Origin: Planctomycetota bacterium
GTDB lineage: Bacteria > Planctomycetota > Phycisphaerae > Sedimentisphaerales > Anaerohalosphaeraceae
Direction of reading: 5' to 3'
NCBI GenBank assembly: GCA_012519365.1
Contig: JAAYQH010000066.1
Location: 1-11,793 of the forward strand
DNA length: 11,793 nt
Part shown: in pieces, positions 1-6,461 of the stretch
Layout: every line of letters starts with the position of its first letter
Numbering within the stretch: the stretch's first letter is position 1
Translations under genes and position numbers: made by a program
Notes under the pieces: model-generated
Told to the model about the DNA's origin: nothing
The model's database searches: none
What the model saw: only the letters and a program-made list of their open reading frames with translations

Positions 1-1172
1 AACGCCCTTAGTGTGTCGATAAAATACCGTGGCGTGATGAATTTAGACAGTATCTCTTCCCGCTTTTCGGGCAGCGCATAATACATATTCAGAACAGAAG
101 ATCCTTTCATATCGCCGCCAGGTCCGCCGTCCAAAAAAAGGTCATATTGGTCAAACGGCCCCTGAGCCGATTTTGCCGAATGCTGCAGGGGGGATATCCC
201 ACCGCACAATCGAATCAAGTCTTCGGCTTTTTGCGAAATAATCGGGGCTATCGAATAGGTGCTGTGCCGCAGTCCCAAGGCCCTGGCTACCTCGGAAGCA
301 ACGGCATATTGTGCATCGAAATAAGGTTTCTGCATTACCATCGTCGCCGCGGGAATCGCTGAATCGCTGGGCAGACAGGCCGCAATAATGCGGCTGTCCA
401 GTCCGCCGCTGAGCGGCAGCAGTGTCCTGGGAGATAATCGGGCACAAAACCGGACGCTTTTTTGAAGCTGAAAAAACGTCACCTCCGCATGAGCCTTGGG
501 ATCCAACCCAAAGTCAGGCTCAAATTTCATCGTCCAATAGACCTGCTTTTGAATCGCCCCATCGCGGATAGTCAGGTGGGTTGCCGGACTTAATCGTTCC
601 ATGTTTCGCAGGTGAGTATGAGGGCCTTCGGTATTGCCGAACAAATACATCTGAAGCAACCCTATCGGATCAAGCTCGATCGGCCGACCGCATAGTCGCG
701 TCAAAAAAAAGAGGTTGGAGCAAAAATAAAACCCGTCATCCGTGACCGAATAATATAACGGACGTGCACCGAACCGGTCATTGACAATGTGCAGTGCTTG
801 CGACCGGTCGTTTACATACACGGCGATAAACTGGCCCTCTGCCCGGGTTAAGCGGTCGGCGTAATCTTCCCTGTAGTGCTCTTGAGGTTTCAATGCCCCC
901 TGCTCAAAATCCCAGTCTTGCCAATCGTGCTGCGTCAGAAACCCCAGCGAAATAAACAGATTCTGTTGTTTATCGCGACAGGCTGACACCAGTGAGCGAA
1001 TGCCTTTCTTGCGTTTCGCGAAGAGATGTCCGCACGGATGCTCATACACGACCACCTCATCGTCATCACGCCGCTCGTTAGACAAACAGCGATACGCCTT
1101 TACACACTCATAAATCTCCTGTGTATCGCGTTTATTTCGTTCAAAACTATAATAGCCGCCGATAAGACTCAT
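1..1172 (-). CDS. Asparagine synthase-like amidotransferase, partial (C-terminus beyond the left edge)
   Basis: An open frame of 390 codons runs from ATG at 1172 to the left edge without a stop. The start has a good ribosome binding site (GGAGGG, about 4 bases upstream), and its ATG overlaps the flippase stop as ATGA, so translation is probably coupled. The N-terminal half resembles the class II glutamine amidotransferase domain (NDRFGARPLYY, residues 131-141). The C-terminal half begins the ATP-pyrophosphatase synthase domain, with the PP-loop SGGLDSR at 255-261 and a later Gly-rich DGGPGGD segment. Classical AsnB starts Met-Cys, with Cys as glutaminase nucleophile; this one starts MSLIGGYYSF and also lacks an obvious RGPD motif, so glutamine hydrolysis is probably lost. 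Such asparagine-synthase-related proteins are known in exopolysaccharide and peptide-modification clusters, where they may amidate or condense other substrates. The flippase next door favours a polysaccharide role (inference). The substrate cannot be told from sequence. Confidence 0.85.
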   Translation of the reverse strand, partial: MSLIGGYYSFERNKRDTQEIYECVKAYRCLSNERRDDDEVVVYEHPCGHLFAKRKKGIRSLVSACRDKQQNLFISLGFLTQHDWQDWDFEQGALKPQEHYREDYADRLTRAEGQFIAVYVNDRSQALHIVNDRFGARPLYYSVTDDGFYFCSNLFFLTRLCGRPIELDPIGLLQMYLFGNTEGPHTHLRNMERLSPATHLTIRDGAIQKQVYWTMKFEPDFGLDPKAHAEVTFFQLQKSVRFCARLSPRTLLPLSGGLDSRIIAACLPSDSAIPAATMVMQKPYFDAQYAVASEVARALGLRHSTYSIAPIISQKAEDLIRLCGGISPLQHSAKSAQGPFDQYDLFLDGGPGGDMKGSSVLNMYYALPEKREEILSKFITPRYFIDTLRA

Positions 1173-3073
1173 TGTCCCTCCGAAGAATTGAAGGACGACG
1201 CTCTGAGAGCGGTCAGGTGTTTCAATTGACGCCATTGCTCCATCACAAAAGCCAGCCATTGCGTCTTAAAGACCGGCGTTAATACCAGGCACACCGCCAG
1301 GTAAATCGCACACCCTGATGCAGCCAGCACAAAGAACCGCAGATAGGCCATCTGCGCCCAGAATTGCCATTTGATGACGCCAATCACCGCCATCATCGCC
1401 GCGACACCGGCCGCCTGGGCCGCCTGACGCGATAGAATGACCCGTACGCTGCAGTGAAGCACCCGTGCCATTAGCCAATATCCCAGCACGATCACAATCA
1501 AACTGCTTAACCCCATTGTCCAGGCCATACCATCCAGACCATATCGCTGGATCAACGGATAGAACAACAGCCCGATGAACAACACACGCGTGGCCAGCAC
1601 CAGCGTCAAATAATGCGGCTTGCCCAGGGCCTGAAACAGTGCCCCCACCGGCAGTGTTCGGTATAAACTGAAAATCGCCAGGATTCGCAGCGTGCTGATC
1701 ATCGGCTGCCAGCTGTCCTGCATAAACAACCCCACAATATCATCTGCGAATATCAGAATACCGCCGACCGCCGGCATCACGACGACACTGGTCAGATCGA
1801 TGCTCTTCAAAAACGCCTCACGCAGACGGGCAATGTCGGTCTGAATCCGGCAAAAGGCCGGAAACGTCACCGACGCAATGACCGAGGTGAACTCCCGAAT
1901 CGGCAGCTCAGACAGCCGCAGAGCCGTCTGATACAGCCCCAGCGAGGAGGCCCCCAGCAGCCGTCCGACAATCACACTGTCGCCGGTGTTCAATAAAAAA
2001 TCCAGCATCGAAAGCCCCGTGATCCATCGTCCGAATCGCCACATCTGCCCCAGACGCGATCGGTCCCATTCAAACCGCGGCCGCCACGGCTGCAGCACAT
2101 ATGACAGCACCAGCGAGGTCATCTCCGATAAAACAATCCCCCACACCAACGCCCACACATTGCGAACCACAAAGGCCAGCACGACCGTGACCGTCACATT
2201 AACCAGCGTGGCAGAGGTCCGCAGCACAAACAGCTTATCAAAACGCAGCGCCTTGGTAAAGTACACTTTGGCCGGATTGCTGAACGCCCGAAACAGCAGC
2301 ACAATGCCCACCACGCGAATAATCCACAGCAACTGCGGCCGATCGAGTATGGACCGGGAAATCCACCCCGGCCAGGCCTGCTCCAACAGCAGCCGGTACG
2401 TGCGACGCTGAGTTTGAGCCGTCATCGACGCGACACACTGGCGGGCATATGGCGACAGCGAGACCTGCTCGAAGGCCTCCGGCTGGTAGAGTGATGCGGT
2501 TTCAGCCAGACGATTGAAGAGGTCGGATAACTGCTGCTGTGCCTGCCCGACGGGGACCGCCCCCTCGGCCATCGCGGCGATTTGCTGACGCTGTTGGTCT
2601 GTCAGCAGTTCCATCACATGGGCGGCAAGCGGTTCATCCTGTCGAACCAGGTATGCGGCCAATTCGGCCGGCTTATGGAAATCTGTCGGGCGAAAGGAGC
2701 CGTCTCCATCAAAAAATTGAATGGCCAATGGTGCCGCCCCGACAAAAATCAAAAACAAAACCACCCCCCGAAGGACGTTCACCGTCCAGGCGGTATTCAA
2801 AAAAGGTCCCACATCCTCTTCTTTGCGCTGTACAAGGGCGGCATTAAAGCCGGTCTGGGTAAAGGTCTCAAGAATCTGGAGCAGCAGCATCGCGATGCCC
2901 AGAACGCCGAACTCTCGCGGCGGCAGGAGTCTGGCCAGCACCAAAAGCCGCACAAAGGAGAGCACCTGGGCTGTTACCCGCTCGGCCATCAGCCAAAGAC
3001 CGCCGCGCAGTGCCTTGCGATACAAATCAGGATGTTCTTTAGCATTCAACTGGGTATCTGACGTCTCGGACAT
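1169..3073 (-). CDS. Polysaccharide/lipid-linked oligosaccharide flippase (Wzx/MATE-like) with large insert
   Basis: This is a 634-residue polytopic inner-membrane protein of the Polysacc_synt/Wzx type, expected to move undecaprenyl-linked glycan units across the cytoplasmic membrane. The family look is clear at the N-terminus (an RGGLW start to helix 1, then FVRLLVLARLLPPREFGVLGIA) and in many later hydrophobic helices. Typical members have roughly 480-500 residues. The excess sits between the third and fourth membrane segments, about residues 122-248, a polar Gln/Ala-rich, probably helical stretch. The ATG at 3073 is chosen. An in-frame GTG at 3094 would add seven residues, and neither start has a strong ribosome binding site. 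A sigma70-like promoter lies 60-100 bases upstream. The stop overlaps the start of the downstream asparagine-synthase-like gene, so the two form one transcription unit. The general function is well supported; the substrate is unknown. Confidence 0.88.
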   Translation of the reverse strand: MSETSDTQLNAKEHPDLYRKALRGGLWLMAERVTAQVLSFVRLLVLARLLPPREFGVLGIAMLLLQILETFTQTGFNAALVQRKEEDVGPFLNTAWTVNVLRGVVLFLIFVGAAPLAIQFFDGDGSFRPTDFHKPAELAAYLVRQDEPLAAHVMELLTDQQRQQIAAMAEGAVPVGQAQQQLSDLFNRLAETASLYQPEAFEQVSLSPYARQCVASMTAQTQRRTYRLLLEQAWPGWISRSILDRPQLLWIIRVVGIVLLFRAFSNPAKVYFTKALRFDKLFVLRTSATLVNVTVTVVLAFVVRNVWALVWGIVLSEMTSLVLSYVLQPWRPRFEWDRSRLGQMWRFGRWITGLSMLDFLLNTGDSVIVGRLLGASSLGLYQTALRLSELPIREFTSVIASVTFPAFCRIQTDIARLREAFLKSIDLTSVVVMPAVGGILIFADDIVGLFMQDSWQPMISTLRILAIFSLYRTLPVGALFQALGKPHYLTLVLATRVLFIGLLFYPLIQRYGLDGMAWTMGLSSLIVIVLGYWLMARVLHCSVRVILSRQAAQAAGVAAMMAVIGVIKWQFWAQMAYLRFFVLAASGCAIYLAVCLVLTPVFKTQWLAFVMEQWRQLKHLTALRASSFNSSEGQ

Positions 3074-3140
3074 CGCACGGCCTAGTCGGGACACGATTGT
3101 TGTTAAACTTGGGACTCTATCGACTTAACGCAATGGGTGC

Positions 3141-3169
3141 ATTAGAAATAACTGACCCAGAAATGTCAA
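3141..3169 (-). promoter_or_regulatory. Sigma70-like promoter for flippase/asparagine-synthase-like operon
   Basis: On the minus strand a perfect -35 TTGACA (3164-3169) is followed after 17 bases by TCTAAT (3141-3146), a five-of-six match to the -10 consensus. Transcription would begin near 3134, giving a leader of about 60 bases to the flippase ATG at 3073. The gap between the kinase stop and the flippase therefore looks like a separate promoter rather than an operon junction. Confidence 0.6.
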
Positions 3170-3177
3170 TTGCTGAT

Positions 3178-3193
3178 TTGCCAACATCGGCAA
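3178..3193 (-). other. Small hairpin downstream of the histidine kinase gene
   Basis: An inverted repeat TTGCC/GGCAA with a six-base loop begins about ten bases after the kinase stop codon. It has no T-run, so it is at best a weak or factor-dependent terminator, or an RNA 3'-end stabiliser. It sits just upstream of the flippase promoter. Confidence 0.25.
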
Positions 3194-3202
3194 CGCCCCC
3201 TG

Positions 3203-5278
3203 TTATCGCGCCAGATGCACGCGAAAAATCACGCCGCTGGGCTTGGCGTTAAGCACCTCGACAAGCCCTCGGTGGGCCTGAGCGAACCGCTTGACCAGTG
3301 CAAGACCCAGGCCGGTGCCGTTGGCTTGACGTGTGGCCTCGTCGCCGCATCGATAGAAGGCTTCAAATATCCGCTTTTGTTGGGATTTGGGGATGCCCGG
3401 GCCGTGATCTTCCACCTCGATTACTGCGCTGTGCTTTTGAGAACGACAGCGAACAATGATTTGTTTGTCTTGGGCGTCTTTTGCGTATTTCAGGGCGTTA
3501 TCTATTAGGTTGATTACGATCTGCATGACCGCATCCCGGTCAAACGCAAACGGCTCAATGTCTCGCAATTCCGTAACAAGGACAAAACCGTTTCGTTCGA
3601 CGTAAGGCCGCATCATTTCGACCACGTCCCGCACGCAGTCGTTGATGCTGCCTATCGCAAAATCAAATTGCTTTTTGCCGCGTTGCAGCCGCGAAAAATC
3701 CAGCACATTCTCGATCAGCCGGCTGAGCCGCTCGCTTTCCTGCCGCATCGTCCCATAATATTCGCGTTTTCGAGACTCTTGCTTGACCCAGTCTTTTTCG
3801 AGCATCTCGGTGTACATTCGAATGCTGGTCAGCGGCGTTCGTAATTCGTGAGAAACTGCGGAGATAAAATCATCCTTTTTGCGTGCCAAATGGGCCTGTT
3901 CGCGAAGATTTCGCCACAAGCCAACCATTGCCAGAATCACCGCCAGCCAGACCACCGCTAATATCCAGACCAGCCAAGTCTGCAATCGGGAAGATTGATC
4001 CGTGATCCAGCCCGGCTCCATTTCCAGCAGATTCAGCGTCACGTAGCCGAATCCAAAATCCAAAATCGCCGTGTGAGCGGCGTCCGGACGCGGCGTTCGA
4101 GACAATTCAAAGGCCATCCCCTCACGCAGCAATTTGCGGGCGGATTGCTGCACCTGGCGAACCAATTCATCCGTGTTCAATCGAAACCCTTGCAGTAAAT
4201 GGATGTTTTCGATTTGAACATGCCGAACAAGAAAAACAGCGTCGGGAAAAACTGAATCCGAGTTTTTGTCTGCCGGCACGATGAGCGGCACAAACGGCTC
4301 AATCCGAATCTGAACCATGGGTTCGGCCTGCGCTTTGGACACAGCACTGACCGTATTTGCCTCGTCGGAGGCAGGTTGTTGAGCAAGTCCCCGCCTCCGC
4401 GCAGCCATGATTCTCGGTGCCGCTATACGCTCTTGTTGAACCGTCGGTGGGGGCAAGTCCGTCGGAATCTCCATATTCGCCTGGGCGGGCACCTCTTGGG
4501 CAACCTTCACCGCGGCCGGCAACTCCGACCCGGCTGCGGTCATCCCGACGTTTCGTGTCGCGGTCTCTCGTGCCTGCTGCAAGGTTTGAGGACGCTGGGC
4601 CTGCTGAAGACTGTCGATGGAATAGGTTTGGGTATTCCCGGCAATACGCTGGGCGGCCTGACTTTCTTCGGAGGCAACCTGACTTTTTTCAGGCAGTGCC
4701 GTCTGACGGTCAGCGATCGGCTCGGCAGTATCGGTCCGCCGCAATACGTCTTCTTTTTTCTCCGTCTCCAGGGCCATTGCCGGGCTTCGCATAACTGCCG
4801 GCGTGCCGAAACGGTCCAGCCGCAAGGCGCGCTGACCGCGAAGGGAGTCGAGAACTCCGGTTCGAAGCGTCTGAAGATAGGCTGCCAACTCCGGCGGCAA
4901 CTGCGACGAATCCGCCGATGCCGGCGCATAGGGCGTAACAATGTTGCCCTGGGGGTCGATTTGGAAATGGCCGTAGGCCAGCCCGTGCGTCATCGAATCA
5001 GCCAGCGGACTGCGCACCAGCGTGCTATCGCCGTCCGGGCTGTCCGGCACATAGGCATACAGATAATCGGTATAAGGACGCCGCTGCTCGGCCTGCAGAA
5101 ACTCATCGAGTCGGCTCTTGACATCCAGGCGAATCTGCTCGGCCACCGCTACAAACTGACCCATCCGCTCGGCACGCAGACCGCGTTCGTGGGTCTTGAG
5201 CGAATAAAAACCCAAAATGCTCAGCATCAGCAGCGCCGCGCCAATCACACAACAAATGATACAAAACCGTCTGATCAT
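3203..5278 (-). CDS. Membrane sensor histidine kinase with large extracytoplasmic region
   Basis: This 691-residue two-component sensor kinase probably phosphorylates the response regulator encoded just upstream. Layout: membrane helix 1 at about 6-24; an extracytoplasmic region of roughly 400 residues, of which 170-320 is Gln/Ala/Glu-rich and looks disordered; membrane helix 2 at about 434-455; a HisKA domain with HELRTP at 477-482 (phospho-acceptor His477); then the HATPase_c domain with N-box Asn594 (NLIDNALKY), G1 box DHGPG at 624-628 and G2 box GTGLGL at 654-659. All catalytic motifs are intact. No HAMP domain fits between helix 2 and HisKA, because only about 20 residues separate them. 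The order regulator then kinase, with a 104-base gap, indicates one operon. Its signal is unknown. Neighbouring envelope and polysaccharide genes suggest a cell-surface cue (inference). The start ATG at 5278 fits the first membrane helix; its ribosome binding site is weak. Confidence 0.93.
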   Translation of the reverse strand: MIRRFCIICCVIGAALLMLSILGFYSLKTHERGLRAERMGQFVAVAEQIRLDVKSRLDEFLQAEQRRPYTDYLYAYVPDSPDGDSTLVRSPLADSMTHGLAYGHFQIDPQGNIVTPYAPASADSSQLPPELAAYLQTLRTGVLDSLRGQRALRLDRFGTPAVMRSPAMALETEKKEDVLRRTDTAEPIADRQTALPEKSQVASEESQAAQRIAGNTQTYSIDSLQQAQRPQTLQQARETATRNVGMTAAGSELPAAVKVAQEVPAQANMEIPTDLPPPTVQQERIAAPRIMAARRRGLAQQPASDEANTVSAVSKAQAEPMVQIRIEPFVPLIVPADKNSDSVFPDAVFLVRHVQIENIHLLQGFRLNTDELVRQVQQSARKLLREGMAFELSRTPRPDAAHTAILDFGFGYVTLNLLEMEPGWITDQSSRLQTWLVWILAVVWLAVILAMVGLWRNLREQAHLARKKDDFISAVSHELRTPLTSIRMYTEMLEKDWVKQESRKREYYGTMRQESERLSRLIENVLDFSRLQRGKKQFDFAIGSINDCVRDVVEMMRPYVERNGFVLVTELRDIEPFAFDRDAVMQIVINLIDNALKYAKDAQDKQIIVRCRSQKHSAVIEVEDHGPGIPKSQQKRIFEAFYRCGDEATRQANGTGLGLALVKRFAQAHRGLVEVLNAKPSGVIFRVHLAR

Positions 5279-5352
5279 CAGCCGCTCTTTTTGAATTTTA
5301 ATCGGTCATTTTGCATTTGGTTTTAATCCTTGATTGGGCCGTCTTGAACCCA

Positions 5353-5368
5353 GCCTGGCCGGACAGGC
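5353..5368 (-). other. Hairpin in the regulator-kinase intercistronic gap
   Basis: The 104 bases between the regulator stop and the kinase start contain an inverted repeat GCCTG/CAGGC around a six-base loop. No T-run follows, so it is not a clear terminator. It could adjust regulator-to-kinase ratio by partial attenuation or RNA processing (inference). Confidence 0.25.
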
Positions 5369-5382
5369 CTCTTCTGTCTGTT

Positions 5383-6078
5383 TCAACAAACATCATATCG
5401 GTAGCCTTCGCCGCGGACGGTTTGAATCAACTCCGCCGCTTGGCCGGCCTGGTCGAGCAGGTCGCGCAGGCGGGCGATGTGCATATCAATGGTGCGTGTC
5501 TCGATGCCCTCGAGCGATTCATTCCAGACAGCTTCATAAAGCTCCTGTCGGGTTACAATCCGGCCGGGATTGGCAGCAAAGACTTGCAGCATCATAGCCT
5601 GACGACGGGTCAGCGCGGTCGTGCCGTGATCGTCTGCCAAAGTCAGTCGCTCCATATCCACCGTAAACGGACCGAACGCAAAGGCCTGTCCGACCGAACG
5701 GGTCGGGTCGGTGCGACGCAGCACGGCGCGAATACGGGCCAGCAACTCTTCCAGCGAAAAAGGCTTGGTGATGTAATCATCGGCACCAAGATCCAAACCG
5801 GCGATCTTTTCTTTTTCTTGTCCCTTGGCCGTGAGCATCAGAATCGGCGTCCGCAGGCCGGCCTGTCGCCATTTGAGACACAACTGCTCGCCGCTGATTT
5901 GCGGCAGCATCAAATCCAGCAGTATCAAATCAAAACGCCGCTCAGCCGCCAGCCGTTCGGCCGCCAGACCATCGGCGGCACCTGTTACGCAAAAGCCGTG
6001 AAACTCGAGAAAGTCCTGAAGTCCCTCCCGAATCTTCGGCTCATCTTCAACAACCAGAATGTACTGACCTGTTCTCAT
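5383..6078 (-). CDS. OmpR/PhoB-family response regulator
   Basis: This 231-residue cytoplasmic DNA-binding response regulator has an N-terminal receiver domain (about 4-120). The expected residues are visible: acidic pair Glu11/Asp12, phospho-acceptor Asp55 in LILLDLMLP, Thr83 and Lys105 in the TKPF motif. The C-terminal winged-helix domain (about 134-231) contains the typical LTRRQ, IVTRQEL, RTIDMHIARLR and VRGEGYRY segments of the OmpR/PhoB output domain. Length is normal for the family. It is the first gene of the two-component pair, with the sensor kinase following. The ATG at 6078 lies one base after the TAA of a small upstream frame and has no convincing ribosome binding site of its own. 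Translation may therefore depend on coupling or on leader structure (inference). Target genes are unknown; the divergent MuiA-like gene and the kinase operon itself are natural candidates. Confidence 0.95.
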   Translation of the reverse strand: MRTGQYILVVEDEPKIREGLQDFLEFHGFCVTGAADGLAAERLAAERRFDLILLDLMLPQISGEQLCLKWRQAGLRTPILMLTAKGQEKEKIAGLDLGADDYITKPFSLEELLARIRAVLRRTDPTRSVGQAFAFGPFTVDMERLTLADDHGTTALTRRQAMMLQVFAANPGRIVTRQELYEAVWNESLEGIETRTIDMHIARLRDLLDQAGQAAELIQTVRGEGYRYDVC

Positions 6079-6110
6079 ATTATCCGATTATCCATACCCA
6101 ACAGATCTCC

Positions 6111-6130
6111 CCGCGCAAGCGGCCTGATAT
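6111..6130. repeat. Direct repeat copy 1 (hairpin-forming)
   Basis: The 20-mer CCGCGCAAGCGGCCTGATAT recurs with one mismatch exactly 50 bp further right. Its first 12 bases form a perfect CCGC-GCAA-GCGG stem-loop, which on the plus strand has a GNRA-type tetraloop. It lies in the leader of the response regulator. Confidence 0.7.
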
Positions 6131-6160
6131 GTTGTACCGAAACGTTTCCCAATAGCCGTA

Positions 6161-6180
6161 CCGCGCAAGCGGCCGGATAT
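6161..6180. repeat. Direct repeat copy 2 (hairpin-forming)
   Basis: This second copy differs from the first only at position 15 (G instead of T) and carries the same CCGC-GCAA-GCGG hairpin core. Two identically spaced copies could be binding sites for a dimeric protein, RNA hairpins in the regulator leader, or two members of an interspersed genomic repeat family. Confidence 0.7.
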
Positions 6181-6190
6181 CACGACGCCT

Positions 6191-6213
6191 CGAATGCCGA
6201 CACAACACATTCG
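6191..6213. repeat. Inverted repeat CGAATG/CATTCG
   Basis: Six-base arms at 6191-6196 and 6208-6213 flank an 11-base loop. It lies between the second direct repeat and the GGCAGC hairpin and adds to the predicted secondary structure of the regulator leader. It could equally be a protein operator. Confidence 0.4.
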
Positions 6214-6225
6214 TATCGTTTATCG

Positions 6226-6241
6226 GGCAGCTTGCGCTGCC
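6226..6241. repeat. Hairpin GGCAGC-TTGC-GCTGCC
   Basis: A perfect six-base-pair stem carries a four-base loop that reads GCAA on the minus strand, the strand of the regulator leader. It shares the GCAA loop motif with the two direct-repeat hairpins, in the opposite orientation. Confidence 0.55.
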
Positions 6242-6317
6242 GCGCTGTTGTTCCGTATCATTACTAAATACGCTCGATAGACACACCGGTCTTGTGCGAC
6301 GAACCCTTATCTCAAAC

Positions 6318-6344
6318 ATTATATCCTCCAAATCGGATTGGCAA
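6318..6344 (-). promoter_or_regulatory. Candidate promoter of the regulator-kinase operon
   Basis: On the minus strand TTGCCA (6339-6344) is followed after 15 bases by a perfect TATAAT (6318-6323). The -35 matches five of six consensus bases, but the spacer is shorter than the ideal 17. Transcription would start near 6311 and give a structured leader of about 230 bases before the regulator ATG. The element overlaps the GGAGG/ATG of the possible upstream frame, so only one of the two readings can hold for a given transcript. Confidence 0.45.
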
Positions 6345-6413
6345 CTGTAACTTTTGTGTAAAAACGCAACGGCTCTATTTTACAGACCTTTTACATCCTC
6401 TTTTGAACCGCCG

Positions 6414-6422
6414 TGGTATAGT
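6414..6422 (+). promoter_or_regulatory. Extended -10 promoter of the MuiA-like gene
   Basis: TGG-TATAGT fits the extended -10 pattern (TGn followed by a near-consensus hexamer), which tolerates a poor -35; no good -35 is seen at the usual distance. Transcription would start near 6429, giving a leader of about 33 bases to the ATG at 6462. Confidence 0.45.
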
Positions 6423-6461
6423 TTAAGAAAACATATACCCTTTTTTGAAAGGACACAAACA

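Larger units (their letters stand above)
6080..6319 (-). other. Possible 79-codon upstream reading frame in the regulator leader
   Basis: An ATG at 6319, preceded by GGAGG with a five-base spacing (GGAGGATATA then ATG), opens a 79-codon frame. It ends in TAA at 6080-6082, one base before the response regulator ATG. The predicted peptide is Arg- and Cys-containing, has no recognisable domain, and is built largely from the repeat and hairpin sequences, so it does not look like an evolved protein. The same bases contain a perfect TATAAT. If that is the -10 box, transcription starts downstream of the ATG and the frame is not translated from it. The strong ribosome-binding-site match and tight stop/start spacing make it worth listing, but a chance frame is at least as likely. 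Confidence 0.25.
6079..6461. promoter_or_regulatory. Divergent intergenic regulatory region between regulator and MuiA-like gene
   Basis: About 380 bases without a convincing protein gene separate the leftward response regulator from the rightward MuiA-like gene. They contain two 20-bp repeat copies 50 bp apart, three short hairpins with a GCAA/TTGC loop, one further inverted repeat, a candidate promoter for each direction, and a possible small upstream frame. The leftward leader would be about 230 bases long from the candidate start near 6311, which leaves room for RNA-level control. No known riboswitch class was recognised. Confidence 0.6.

Noticed and set aside
147..447. Small open frames on both strands near the left edge
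   Set aside because: They overlap the asparagine-synthase-like gene, whose frame contains the PP-loop and is open to the window edge.
2330..2710. Flippase insert as the result of a frameshift or gene fusion
   Set aside because: The frame is uninterrupted, family-like membrane segments resume after the block, and codon character does not change visibly, so a genuine in-frame insert is more likely.
6111..6180. Possible CRISPR-like repeat-spacer unit
   Set aside because: There are only two 20-bp copies with a 30-bp interval, no further repeats and no cas genes; the hairpin and leader reading fits better.
4376..6267. Two long plus-strand open frames (316 and 318 codons) covering the kinase and regulator genes
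   Set aside because: They lie antisense to clearly recognised kinase and regulator motifs, have Arg/Pro/Gln-rich composition without any domain, and lack plausible starts; they are frame shadows.
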